Shown here piece by piece: positions 16,559-25,518 of a stretch of 64,000 nt of DNA (position 1 is the stretch's first letter; each line of letters starts with the position of its first letter). Source of the DNA: Candidatus Sumerlaeia bacterium (GTDB lineage Bacteria; Sumerlaeota; Sumerlaeia; SLMS01; JAHLLQ01); the NCBI GenBank assembly GCA_028284075.1, contig JANQSL010000167.1:1-64000 (forward strand), written 5' to 3'. A program made the translations under genes and the position numbers. The notes beneath the pieces were generated by a model that worked only from the letters and a program-made list of their open reading frames with translations, did not search any database and was not told the origin of the DNA.

Positions 16559-18808
16559 TCAGTACCGCGTTTCCCGCCCGCCGGACTCACGAGGCGGCGA
16601 AGTTGTTGTCCCCGGTGATCCGCCTGTCGAAGGCCTGCGATTGCGGCTGCCCCCTGAGCGATCCTCTTCACCCTGGCTGGGAGTGCGGTCCCGCGCCGAA
16701 GTATCACGATCCCTTGAGCCGCCGGAAGTCGTTCCACTTTGCCGCGGTTCGCGAGTGATCGTGCCGGACCCGCCCGTCATCTGGGGGGTGAAATTCGAAT
16801 CCGCGTCTTCCGGTGCAACTTCCTCCCGAGGTGTCTCATCCCGGAGAAGAGCCTCGATTTGTGCATCCACATCGACATCCGCTTCCGTAGCCAGTAAATC
16901 TTCCGGGCTGATATCTTCGGCTTCCGAAATTTCCGCCTCAAAGTTCAGATCGTATGACCCCGCGACCTTGTCGTAGGCGGTAACCAAACGCCCGCGTTTG
17001 CCGTCGTCTCCGGTCTGGCGGGGAATGACATCCTCCACAACGGTTGGCGTCAGAAAAATCTGCAGATTGCCGCGGTTTTCATCATTGGACCGATTGCCAA
17101 AGAGTGCTCCGAGATACGGGATCTTGGACAGGAAAGGCACGCCACCCGCACTTTTGCCCTGACTGTCCGAAATCAGGCCTCCGATATTGCGAGTCTGACC
17201 CGAAGGGATTGTCAGGACGGTTTCAATACTCTGGCGATCACGGCGAATCAGGTCCTGCGGACCGTTTGGTCCCTGGACCGAGACGCGCTCCGCATCGTCG
17301 TTATCGACGTTGATCTCCAGCTCCACAAGGTAGCTGTTGGAAATGCTGGGAGTGATTTCGAACGTCAAACCGTCCGTCACCGTGCTTTGACTTGTTGAGC
17401 GAGTCACGCCGCCGGTGTTCGTATCATTGAAGAATGTTGTCAGAAACGGCTCTTCCGAGCCCACAAAAATACTCGACGATTCCTGGTTCTTAACCAGCAA
17501 CCGGGGTTGCAACAGGACCTTTGTTGACTGGTCGTTGAAGGTCGCTTCCCACTCGAAGTAAGCATTATCTTCAAGAATGGCTCCGCCAATTCTGCTTCCG
17601 GAAAGACCAATGAAGCTATCCAGCGCCCCGACCGGTGCAAAACCGAATCCGGACGTGTTACCTGTGGTCGAATCAGAGCTGCTTTCCGGTGAAACATCGG
17701 GAATGATTCCTTCTCCTCCCATATAGGCGGCACGCTGAATACCGACACTGAGTCCGCGGGTGAAGTTTGTTGTCAGGATTTCCCCCTGAATCAGCACCTG
17801 CTTCACAGGGCGATCAAAGCCCTCCAGGATCTGCTCCACCCGGTCGTGAACTTCAGGAACGTCTTCCAGAATAAACACACCTTGTTTGTAATTCACCTCA
17901 AACAGAAGTTCCGGCGTGCGGACCGTATCGATAATCGCCTGGAGGTCCTCAAGATCCTCCCCCTCGAGTCCAATGTTGTGAACGTCGTAAATGACAATCT
18001 CAGGGCCGACATCGAGAATATCGATCAACAGTTCCATTTTCTTGATGTTGGCCAGCAGGTCCGTGACGATGATCTGGTGTGTCTTCTCATCCACCTCGAT
18101 CGTGCCGGGATCGCTCTTGTAGGACTCGATTTTTTCTGCAATGTCCACCACGTCGCCATGCCGGATGTAAAAAACGCGTGTAAACAGTTGAACGTCGATT
18201 TCACGAATCAGACGCTCGATCCTTTCGATTACATCCGGCAGATCCATCACGATCAGTTTGTTTGTTCGGTCGTCCGCCGTGATGCTGCTGATGCCGCTCG
18301 TCAGCATCGGACTGATGGCTCGCTCCAACTCTGATGCCTTCACATGATCAGGGCGGAAGATCTTCTGAATGACCTGCTTGGGCAGGATGTTTTGCTTATA
18401 CCAGGCCTCATCCGCCAGACCGTAGCTGCCGTCCTCCTGTTTGAACCAGACCCAGCCCTTGGGCTGGGCGATGCGATTCAGGAGATCTTCCAGTTCAACT
18501 TCGCGTTCGGCGAGAGTGACACGCTCGCCTGGCACTTTACCCAAAGGAGTGATGGAAACGCCTGCCTGCTGCCCAATGACCGTGAGCGCCTGCTCGATGC
18601 GCATATCGTTAAAGGTCGCCATGGGAACGATTTTTTTGGCGGCGGGTCCCTCAGAAGCAGGCTGTTCCGGGGCCTGCTGGGCAAACAATGCGGGAGGCGC
18701 CGCCATCAGTAGTGCCAGAAAAACGACCAGGGAGCGCATCATTAGTCGTGTCATCGGCGCCGGTCTCACCTGATTCCGACGACGGCTTCGATCCGTACGA
18801 TCAGCCAT
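16559..18808 (-). CDS. Secretin (GspD/PilQ-family outer-membrane channel)
   Basis: This 749-residue protein has a signal peptide after a long basic start, an STN-like domain (FNDMRIEQALTVIGQQAGVSI) and several NolW/secretin_N repeats (VFYIRHGDVVDIAEKI, IIVTDLLANIKKMELLIDIL). The secretin barrel core begins at about VLIQGEILTTNFTRGLSVG and ends with VPFLSKIPYLGALFG...LQIFLTPTVVED. It would form the outer-membrane pore of a type II secretion or type IV pilus-like machine. ATG 18808 has GGAG 7 bases upstream. An extra tail of about 150 residues, acidic then rich in Gly, Ser, Arg and Thr, follows the core. No other secretion-machine gene is adjacent. Confidence 0.93.
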   Translation of the reverse strand: MADRTDRSRRRNQVRPAPMTRLMMRSLVVFLALLMAAPPALFAQQAPEQPASEGPAAKKIVPMATFNDMRIEQALTVIGQQAGVSITPLGKVPGERVTLAEREVELEDLLNRIAQPKGWVWFKQEDGSYGLADEAWYKQNILPKQVIQKIFRPDHVKASELERAISPMLTSGISSITADDRTNKLIVMDLPDVIERIERLIREIDVQLFTRVFYIRHGDVVDIAEKIESYKSDPGTIEVDEKTHQIIVTDLLANIKKMELLIDILDVGPEIVIYDVHNIGLEGEDLEDLQAIIDTVRTPELLFEVNYKQGVFILEDVPEVHDRVEQILEGFDRPVKQVLIQGEILTTNFTRGLSVGIQRAAYMGGEGIIPDVSPESSSDSTTGNTSGFGFAPVGALDSFIGLSGSRIGGAILEDNAYFEWEATFNDQSTKVLLQPRLLVKNQESSSIFVGSEEPFLTTFFNDTNTGGVTRSTSQSTVTDGLTFEITPSISNSYLVELEINVDNDDAERVSVQGPNGPQDLIRRDRQSIETVLTIPSGQTRNIGGLISDSQGKSAGGVPFLSKIPYLGALFGNRSNDENRGNLQIFLTPTVVEDVIPRQTGDDGKRGRLVTAYDKVAGSYDLNFEAEISEAEDISPEDLLATEADVDVDAQIEALLRDETPREEVAPEDADSNFTPQMTGGSGTITREPRQSGTTSGGSRDRDTSARDRTPSQGEEDRSGGSRNRRPSTGGSPGTTTSPPRESGGRETRY

Positions 18809-19195
18809 TGAGTGTCTCCGCAAGCTCCAAACATCCTGGGGTTGTGTGCCGGGCGCACACACTACGGCACCCTGATTCCGGCCCCGAAGCGTGTCACGCG
18901 GAAAGTTCCCGCCCTTCGCTTCAGCAATATGACCTCCTCCGGAGGGCCTGAGTTTGTGCCAGGTTGAGTAAAATCAGTGCCGCGCGAATCGCGAAATCAC
19001 GGTTCCGTCGCTGCCGTTTTGCGGTTCTGAAGGAGGACTCGAGTCGCCCTCGACTCCGATCCGATACGACTTTTGTACCTGTCTTGTCTCGTTGAAATTC
19101 CGGTTTCCAAATTATCCGGTTCGCCGTTCATGACACTTCGCCGACTCGGAATTCCCGCCGCCTCATCCTTCATCTCTGAAGCCTTGAGTCATCCC
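18809..19195. other. Intergenic region upstream of the secretin gene
   Basis: No gene is supported here. The secretin frame stays open upstream of its ATG to about 18930, where GGAGGAGGTCAT precedes an ATT codon (and an out-of-frame TTG that opens a 21-codon ORF). This might be a leader peptide or simply the promoter region. No hairpin for the SGNH gene upstream was found. Confidence 0.35.
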
Positions 19196-20500
19196 TCAGT
19201 GGAGGCCGGCAGGTTGCGAGTGGACAGCCTCCGCGATGGTTTCCGAAATGTAGTTGGCTATGATCCCGTATCCAAAGCTGTTGGGATGGCAGCAGTCGTC
19301 CTGATAAATCGGCTCGGGGATATCGTGGTATATCATCGTAAGGTCGTGGAAGTTGACTCCACCTTCAATGAGTTCGCCCGCAACCTCGAGGAGTTTCGGA
19401 TATCCCTTCACCACGCCGGGGCGGTACGGGTGATCTTCGCGAAATGCGTATTCCCGTTCCATTTTGGTCAAGGTTCTACCCTCTTCAAAGTACTGATTAG
19501 GCTGCAGAACGTGAATATATACAATTCCCTGCGATTCGCAGAGCCCCTTCATCAGAAGGGAGCATGAAACCCAGTGCGTTGCGATTTGTTCATAAAGGTC
19601 CGCTTCCCCGTGCGTTTCAGGGTCAGGACCTGTTCTCAGAAATCCGCCGGCAGCGTGAGACCGCGAATTGAGAATCTCATTGTGCGCGATTGTGATTCGT
19701 TTTTCCAGCGGTCTGTCATATGACCGCCAGAGAAGATTACGAATGATGCTGAATGCCGGCAGGTCACGGAACATTGCGGCCCAGCGGTGTCTTTTCTCCT
19801 TAAGAACCGCAAGGTGACCGATTTGGAGCAGCGCAACCTGGTCATGGACTCCTTCTGTCCGAACATGCCAGGCTCGAGGGTAGAAGGGATTAACCCCCAC
19901 CGCGACATTTTCCACCTGGGACAGTGCGACCTCATTGTATCCATCAATGTTTACCACCACATCAGGTCGCACATCATGTGACAGCAGGTATGCGAGAGCA
20001 ATGAGCTGCTGTGGCTGCTTGTACCCGTCGATCGCCATGTTGAGAATGTTTGCCGTGATCCCGTGCGCCTTGAGCGTCGATTGCAGGACTGTTCCTCCAT
20101 CCCGACATGTTCCCTCGGCAACGGAGCCTCCGAATACCGCGACTCTGATGGATTTGTTGCCTTCTTCAGGCAACACTTCGTCCTTCTGCCGGGGAAATCC
20201 CCAGGGAGACGTATTCGGCGATCTGTCCGGATCGCGTACGAACCCAAGGTAAGGATGAATAACTTCTATCCTGGATTCGTCCCACTGCAATCTGCCCGTC
20301 TCCGACCCATCATCAGCCGCACCAGGTTCACCAGAAGTGGCAACCCGCTGTATTGTTTCGTCATACCGGCTGAGTGGAAAAAAATGGCCATTCAGAATAG
20401 CGTAGAGCAGATGCGAACATACCTCGAGCATTAATAGAGAAATACACAGCAATACTATAGCATACAGGAATTTCTTCCTGCGCGAGAAGCGCTTTGTCAA
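19196..20500 (-). CDS. Membrane-anchored SGNH/GDSL-type hydrolase-like protein
   Basis: The 434-residue protein has one N-terminal membrane helix (FLYAIVLLCISLLMLEVC) after a basic start and is then periplasmic. Residues about 115-125 (VAVFGGSVAEGT) hold the GxS block I nucleophile, NMAIDGYKQPQQLIAL and VVVNIDGYNEV are blocks II and III, and DDCCHPNSFGYGIIA gives the C-terminal Asp and His. Such proteins add or remove acyl groups on glycans or lipids. The start is TTG with GGGAGAG upstream. The first codons are A/T-rich compared with neighbours. It lies downstream of the ABC-F gene on the same strand. Confidence 0.75.
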   Translation of the reverse strand: MTKRFSRRKKFLYAIVLLCISLLMLEVCSHLLYAILNGHFFPLSRYDETIQRVATSGEPGAADDGSETGRLQWDESRIEVIHPYLGFVRDPDRSPNTSPWGFPRQKDEVLPEEGNKSIRVAVFGGSVAEGTCRDGGTVLQSTLKAHGITANILNMAIDGYKQPQQLIALAYLLSHDVRPDVVVNIDGYNEVALSQVENVAVGVNPFYPRAWHVRTEGVHDQVALLQIGHLAVLKEKRHRWAAMFRDLPAFSIIRNLLWRSYDRPLEKRITIAHNEILNSRSHAAGGFLRTGPDPETHGEADLYEQIATHWVSCSLLMKGLCESQGIVYIHVLQPNQYFEEGRTLTKMEREYAFREDHPYRPGVVKGYPKLLEVAGELIEGGVNFHDLTMIYHDIPEPIYQDDCCHPNSFGYGIIANYISETIAEAVHSQPAGLH

Positions 20501-20678
20501 CGCTGCTCTCCCTTACGACCGTTTCTGTCTCTGTGGAAGACTTGTCGTAAGTATGGCTTCTGATTTTCACGATGTCAACATGCTGAAGACACTTTCCGTA
20601 TAGGAAGTGCAATGGCGAGATATTGAATCAGTGAGGTCCTCGGATCCTGTACGGAAACCTGTTCGGTTCGGCCATTGC

Positions 20679-22658
20679 CTAGCCCAACGCCTCCAGTGCT
20701 TCCTCCAGATCCTCTGCCGCAACCTGCAGATCCGTCCAGCGTTCCTCCGCTGCGGCCTGCCGCCCCTGCGTGTCCTGTAACTGCTTTGCCAGTCGCGCCA
20801 GTTCGTCCGCGTTTGTTGCGTTGGATGGATCGTGGAGCCGATTCTCAATCTCACGGCAGTGCTCATCCAGGCGCGAGACTTCCTCCTCTGCCGATTCCAG
20901 TTCCCGCCGCGCCTTTTTGAGGTCATTCGTAATGCGGTTCTTGTCGGCGTTAAGCCGTTTGCGTTCTTCTCGCGAAGACATTTCTGAGCCGCTCCGAGGC
21001 GCGGGCGAACTCGTGACCGGCGGAGGGGCGGGTTGCCCGTGTTCTTCCGCCACCCCCTTCATGTGCAGGTAGTCCGAGTAATTGCCGGGATAGGAGCGCA
21101 CCTGGCCGTCGCTGATTTCCACAACGCGCGTTACCACATTATCGAGAAAGTAGCGGTCGTGGGACACGAGAATCACCGAGCCGTCGTAGCGCCGAAGAGC
21201 GCTTTCCAGTGTCAGGCGCGAGCCGATGTCCAGGTGGTTTGTCGGCTCATCGAGCAGCAGCAGATTTGACTTCCCGCAGAGCATTCGGGCCAGCCTCAGC
21301 CGTGTCTTCTCTCCACCGCTTAGGACACTGATTTTCTTTTCGACGTCATCCCCGCCGAAGAGGAAAGCTCCAAGAATGCCTCGTGCCCGGTCGGAGACCG
21401 AAAGAGGCGCCCGTGACAGGAACTCGCCCAGGACCGTGTTATTTGGATGGAGGTCTTCTGAATCGTATTGAGCAAAGTACTCAAAGTCCACGCTACTGCC
21501 GTACTTTACGCTCCCCGTCGACGCTTCCAGTTTCTCCGCCAGAATCCGCATGAGCGTCGACTTGCCCGCGCCGTTCACGCCAACGAGCGCAATCTTCTCG
21601 CCGCGGTAAACCGTCATGTCCACGCCGGAAAAAACGCGCACGCTGCCGAATGACTTCGACAGTCCCTCGCTAACAATGACTTCCTTGCCACTGCGGGGTG
21701 CCGGCGGAAACTTGAAGTGAATCGTCGACTGATCCTCTTCCGGAGCTTCAACAATTTCGATGCGCTCAAGCTGTTTGATGCGCGACTGAACCAGTGCCGC
21801 TTTGCTCGCCTGATAGCGAAACCGGTCGATGAACTTCTGCATCTGTGCCAGCTCAAGCTGCTGGTTTTGATAAGCGCGCTGCTGCATCTCGCGGCGTTCC
21901 GCGCGCTTTTCCAGAGACTGCGTATAGTTGCCGCGGTAGACGATGACGCGTCCCCGGTCGATCTCCACCACTTTGTTCACCAGACGGTCCATGAACGCGC
22001 GTTCGTGGCTGACCATCAGGATGCTGCCCTCGTGCGACGACAGCCACGTTCCGAGCCACTCGATGGTTTCAATGTCCAGATGGTTCGTCGGCTCGTCCAG
22101 CAGCAGAATATCCGGGTTCGACAGCAGCAGCTTGCCAAGCGCGATGCGCATTTGCCACCCGCCGGAGAACTCCGTACAGGGGCGCTTCAGGTCCTCCGGC
22201 TTGAAGCCGAGACCGCTCATCACCTTCCCGATGTTTGAATCCATCGAGTAGATGTCACGCCGCATTGTTTCGTGCAGTAGATAGTCGTACCGGTCCGCAA
22301 TGGTTTGATACTCTTCCGACGCGTGATCCGTTGCCTCGCCCATTTTATGTTCAATATCCCGCATTTCCTGCTCATGGGCAAGAACCTCCTCGAACACCTT
22401 TTTGCACTCGTCCTCCACCGACAGGTCCGACTTCAGGTCGATCTCCTGCGGCAGATAGCCGATTTCCGTCGTTTTTGGATAGGAGACCTGTCCCGTCTCC
22501 GGCGCCAGCGTGCCGGCGATGATTTTCAACAGTGTGGACTTTCCCGCACCGTTCGGCCCGATAATGGCCGCCCGCTCGCCGTCCTCGACCTTGAACGACG
22601 CGTCCCGCAGCACATGTCGGGCTCCGAAATGAAGATTCACACCTGAGACGTCAAACAT
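20679..22658 (-). CDS. ABC-F family ATP-binding protein
   Basis: This 659-residue soluble ABC-F protein has two nucleotide-binding domains: GPNGAGKST with FSGGWQMRIALGKLLL and LLLDEPTNHLDIETIEWL, then GVNGAGKST with LSGGEKTRLRLARML and LLLDEPTNHLDIGSR. An arginine-rich linker (RVIVYRGNYTQSLEKRAERR...) lies between, and a C-terminal coiled coil of about 90 residues (KRLNADKNRITNDLKKARRELESAEEEV) ends the protein. There are no membrane segments. ABC-F proteins act on the ribosome; the coiled coil resembles Uup/YheS types, so translation rescue is more likely than drug resistance. Confidence 0.93.
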   Translation of the reverse strand: MFDVSGVNLHFGARHVLRDASFKVEDGERAAIIGPNGAGKSTLLKIIAGTLAPETGQVSYPKTTEIGYLPQEIDLKSDLSVEDECKKVFEEVLAHEQEMRDIEHKMGEATDHASEEYQTIADRYDYLLHETMRRDIYSMDSNIGKVMSGLGFKPEDLKRPCTEFSGGWQMRIALGKLLLSNPDILLLDEPTNHLDIETIEWLGTWLSSHEGSILMVSHERAFMDRLVNKVVEIDRGRVIVYRGNYTQSLEKRAERREMQQRAYQNQQLELAQMQKFIDRFRYQASKAALVQSRIKQLERIEIVEAPEEDQSTIHFKFPPAPRSGKEVIVSEGLSKSFGSVRVFSGVDMTVYRGEKIALVGVNGAGKSTLMRILAEKLEASTGSVKYGSSVDFEYFAQYDSEDLHPNNTVLGEFLSRAPLSVSDRARGILGAFLFGGDDVEKKISVLSGGEKTRLRLARMLCGKSNLLLLDEPTNHLDIGSRLTLESALRRYDGSVILVSHDRYFLDNVVTRVVEISDGQVRSYPGNYSDYLHMKGVAEEHGQPAPPPVTSSPAPRSGSEMSSREERKRLNADKNRITNDLKKARRELESAEEEVSRLDEHCREIENRLHDPSNATNADELARLAKQLQDTQGRQAAAEERWTDLQVAAEDLEEALEALG

Positions 22659-22891
22659 TCCACCAGCCTGGCCGAGAATTTCCGCCGCAACGCTTTCCAG
22701 CCCCGCAGCGGCGGGGAGCTTTAGGGGCGGGGGAGGTTGGCGTGCAATGGGGAAGAGGTCAGGAGTTCAAGCTGAAGGCCATTCCTTTGAGCGAAGTGGG
22801 TACGTATGATGATCGAATTCTCAGTGACTTTCAAGAGCCTTCATGTTGAATGAACCCGCCCGTTGCCCGTAGGCAGTTTCGGAGGTGCTCC

Positions 22892-23119
22892 TTGTTTCGG
22901 ACATTTATTCTCTGGTGTGTGTTGTTTGTTCTCTGCTGGCCGCTGGCACTGGCGGCGTTGGTTTTGTATCCGCTGGTCTGGCTGATTGCGCTGCCGTTCC
23001 GGCTGCTGGGAGTCGCGACGGATGTCCTTTTCAAGACTCTCCGGGGCATCCTGCTGCTTCCCTGGCGGTTGTTGGAGCGGGCTCGCCCGAGTCGCCGGGC
23101 GCTGCCGAGTGCTGCCTGA
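22892..23119 (+). CDS. Small membrane protein of a widespread unnamed family
   Basis: I start at TTG 22892, which has GGAGG six bases upstream, rather than ATG 22850, which has no ribosome site. This gives 75 residues beginning MFRTFILWCVLFVLCWPLALAALVLYPLVWLIALPFRLLG. Similar small proteins with this long hydrophobic first half and LPxRLL-type C-terminus occur in many bacteria, with no known function. It precedes the SurA-like foldase gene by 99 bases. Confidence 0.7.
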   Translation: MFRTFILWCVLFVLCWPLALAALVLYPLVWLIALPFRLLGVATDVLFKTLRGILLLPWRLLERARPSRRALPSAA

Positions 23120-23218
23120 CCGGCCGCGAAAGCCGGGGTTTGCCTCCGCGCTTCCGCCTTTCTCCTTGTCTCTGGCCGTCTCCCCGGCACGATCCGCCTT
23201 CAGGGAGATTCGGTTACC

Positions 23219-24466
23219 ATGAACAAAGCACTCCGTACGCGTTTGGCACTGATAGGCCTTCTGTTGGGAGGTACTGCCTGGGCTCAGAACGTCGCGCCCT
23301 TGATTCGCGAAGAGCCCAAGGTTCAAGTCAACGTCCGCTCACGCGATGAAGTCGAAGACAAAAAGCAGGCAGAGGACGAAGAACCCGCCGCTCCCGCTCC
23401 TGATCCGGAGACCGTCATTGTTGCTCTGGTCAATCATCATACGATTACCCGCGCGCAGCTCGACCGTCGTGTGCGGGCCCGTCTTGGCGGCAATGCCCCG
23501 GGAGTGGTCAGCGCTGACAAGCCTGACATGGAACTTCCCCTGCCTCTCTCCGGCGACATGGAGATCATTGAGTGGGAGGAGGAATTCAAGCTGGAGGATG
23601 CCATCCGCGAAGAGGAAGGGTCCGTTGTCAAAGGCTGGATGGAGCAGATGATGCTCGCCGACGAAGCACGCCGTCATGGTCTGGTGGTGTCGGACCGCGA
23701 ATTCCGCGACCGCCTTCAGGAAGTTGAAAACGAGTTTCGTCTTTCCAGTTCCGAAGTCTCCGGGATGCTCAGCTCCATGGGGTTGAGTCGCGATGAACTG
23801 GAAGGCTACATCTACGACGCACTGCTTGTCGAGAAGCTCCTCGCACGCTTCGTGGCTCTCAATTATGACGATGCCTATCTTCACACGATCTACGAACAGG
23901 CGCCTTCATTGTATGTGACACCGCAGCGTCACGAGATTGCACACTTCACCATTTCACTGGCCGGTACGGAATCGAACGATTACATCAAGCGCCTCAAGAA
24001 GGACGCCCAGGGAATCGCTCAGCGTCTGGAGGACGGCGAAGCGCCGGATGTCCTTTTTGAGGAGAACAATCGTCTTGAGTTTGGTTTTTTCGGGGCCGTG
24101 TCGACCTGGAATCTCAGCAACCCGCGGCTTCATCCTCAGGTGGTGGCGGAAACAGCAAAGCTGAAGGAAGGCAAAGTCAGCGACGTTATTGTCGCTCACC
24201 GAAGGAGCGGCGGGCAGATCGTACCCGAGTCTCTTCACGTGGTGAAGCTGCTCAAGGTTCATCCGGCGACGGGGCTGACCTTCGAAACAGCTCTTCCGAA
24301 GCTGCGGGAGGCTGCTCAGGCGGCCGCTCGCGAGCAGTTGTTGAAGAAACTGGTGGAGGCTCGCACCCACAAACGCCTCGAGAATCTGAGTGGGGTGTCG
24401 CCCGAGAAGCTCCGCAAAACGGTGGAGGGGCTTGGCGAGAAACCGCCAGTCAGTTTGCGAATGTAA
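23219..24466 (+). CDS. SurA/PrsA-like peptidyl-prolyl isomerase (foldase)
   Basis: The 415-residue protein has a signal peptide (LIGLLLGGTAWAQ) and an acidic low-complexity linker. A SurA-type N-terminal chaperone domain follows (VIVALVNHHTITRAQLDRRV, then GWMEQMMLADEARRHGLVVSDREFRDRLQEV). After it comes a parvulin-like region (RHEIAHFTISL...FFGAVSTWNLSNPRLHPQVV...LHVVKLLKVHP). It would assist folding of outer-membrane or secreted proteins in the periplasm. Several parvulin active-site residues are not clear, so it may be mainly a chaperone. The ATG has GGGAGA upstream. Confidence 0.8.
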   Translation: MNKALRTRLALIGLLLGGTAWAQNVAPLIREEPKVQVNVRSRDEVEDKKQAEDEEPAAPAPDPETVIVALVNHHTITRAQLDRRVRARLGGNAPGVVSADKPDMELPLPLSGDMEIIEWEEEFKLEDAIREEEGSVVKGWMEQMMLADEARRHGLVVSDREFRDRLQEVENEFRLSSSEVSGMLSSMGLSRDELEGYIYDALLVEKLLARFVALNYDDAYLHTIYEQAPSLYVTPQRHEIAHFTISLAGTESNDYIKRLKKDAQGIAQRLEDGEAPDVLFEENNRLEFGFFGAVSTWNLSNPRLHPQVVAETAKLKEGKVSDVIVAHRRSGGQIVPESLHVVKLLKVHPATGLTFETALPKLREAAQAAAREQLLKKLVEARTHKRLENLSGVSPEKLRKTVEGLGEKPPVSLRM

Positions 24467-24473
24467 CAGGAAA

Positions 24474-24497
24474 GCCATGTTCCTTTTGGAACATGGC
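24474..24497. terminator. Hairpin between convergent genes
   Basis: GCCATGTTCC-TTTT-GGAACATGGC is a perfect 10-bp inverted repeat located 7 bases after the SurA-like stop and about 28 bases before the stop of the convergent coiled-coil gene. No U-tract follows, so termination strength is uncertain. Confidence 0.6.
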
Positions 24498-24524
24498 GGT
24501 TCTATCCGGGACGCTTTCCAGAGT

Positions 24525-25460
24525 TTACCAGTCGGGGGGCAGCGGCGGCAGGAGTGCTTCGCGAGTCTGGCTCTCGTTATCTTGGGAGCTGGCCCCTTTT
24601 TCTTCAGTCTTGAGACTCTTGAGTTCCGATTCCAGAATCGTGAGGCGTCGCTGCAGCAGGCGAATTTCCCGCTCGATACGTTCCGTGCGTTTTGATTCCG
24701 CCCTGCGGGAATTGCCCTGGGACGGAGTGGCCTCAACCATACGCCCCAAATGGTGACGCAGACCGTTAAGAAACTCTTTGTCGTTGGATGGCGGATTGGC
24801 GAGAAAGTCGTCAAAGGCACGAATGCGTGCCTTCAAGCCCTCCGTTATCAGCCGCATTGCCGGGCGTTGCGGGTCTGCATGATCGAGTCGCGCCAGCGAT
24901 GATTCGAGCCGTCTGCGAACTTCCGGAATGTCCTCTCGGGCACCACGTGCCCATGCTGTAATATAGGTTTCATACTCGTCGCGAGCAGTCTTAACCCGTT
25001 GGCGCTCTTCGCGAAGAGCCTCTTCCGGTTTTTTGGAAGCCTCGATCTCCTCTTCCTTCTCCGAGATTCGTTTGCCTCTCTCATCAATTCTCAGGAGTTC
25101 AGAGTGGATGATCCGCGCTCTTGCCATGAAATCGAAGTCTGAACCGCGTGAAGTGCCGGACCCACGGGGCGTGTCGGGTTTTCCGAAGCCCTGCCCCCTC
25201 TGGTCATAATCACGGGAGTCTTTTTCCCGAGTGGCAGGAGGAGGTACTGTGCCAAGTTCTTTGGCCAGATCCTCACGTCCCTGGTGACGGAGAAACTCGG
25301 CCACCCGTTCCAAATCCTCCGGGTGTATGGGAGGAGGGCCATTCTGTTCGTGGGAGGAAGGCGGACTCGAAGGCGGGTCAGGCCGCCTTGCAGGCAGTTG
25401 CACGAAACTCCCGACGAGGGAGGCTGCGGCAAAAAGCATGACGAGACGATGGTGTTTCAT
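24525..25460 (-). CDS. Secreted coiled-coil protein, unknown function
   Basis: The 311-residue protein has a signal peptide (LVMLFAAASLVGSFVQLPA) and a Pro-rich stretch (PDPPSSPPSSHEQNGPPP). Charged helical segments with heptad character follow (about 125-160: RIDERGKRISEKEEEIEASKKPEEALREERQRVK). A second coiled coil spans about 260-290 (RTERIEREIRLLQRRLTILESELKSLK). I recognise no family. It is the last gene of the run with the DUF4139 paralogues, so a shared periplasmic role is possible. Confidence 0.65.
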   Translation of the reverse strand: MKHHRLVMLFAAASLVGSFVQLPARRPDPPSSPPSSHEQNGPPPIHPEDLERVAEFLRHQGREDLAKELGTVPPPATREKDSRDYDQRGQGFGKPDTPRGSGTSRGSDFDFMARARIIHSELLRIDERGKRISEKEEEIEASKKPEEALREERQRVKTARDEYETYITAWARGAREDIPEVRRRLESSLARLDHADPQRPAMRLITEGLKARIRAFDDFLANPPSNDKEFLNGLRHHLGRMVEATPSQGNSRRAESKRTERIEREIRLLQRRLTILESELKSLKTEEKGASSQDNESQTREALLPPLPPDW

Positions 25461-25518
25461 GGCGCGGTGACTGTTCCCCGGTCATCCCGGGAGTGCAAGC
25501 CCCGCGCCAGTTTGCTTC

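Noticed and set aside
20567-20926. Minus-strand ORF of 119 codons after the ABC-F gene.
   Set aside because: It is an out-of-frame shadow of the Glu/Arg-rich coiled-coil end of the ABC-F gene.
23954-24820. Minus-strand ORF of 288 codons.
   Set aside because: It spans the 3' ends of two better-supported genes and the hairpin between them.
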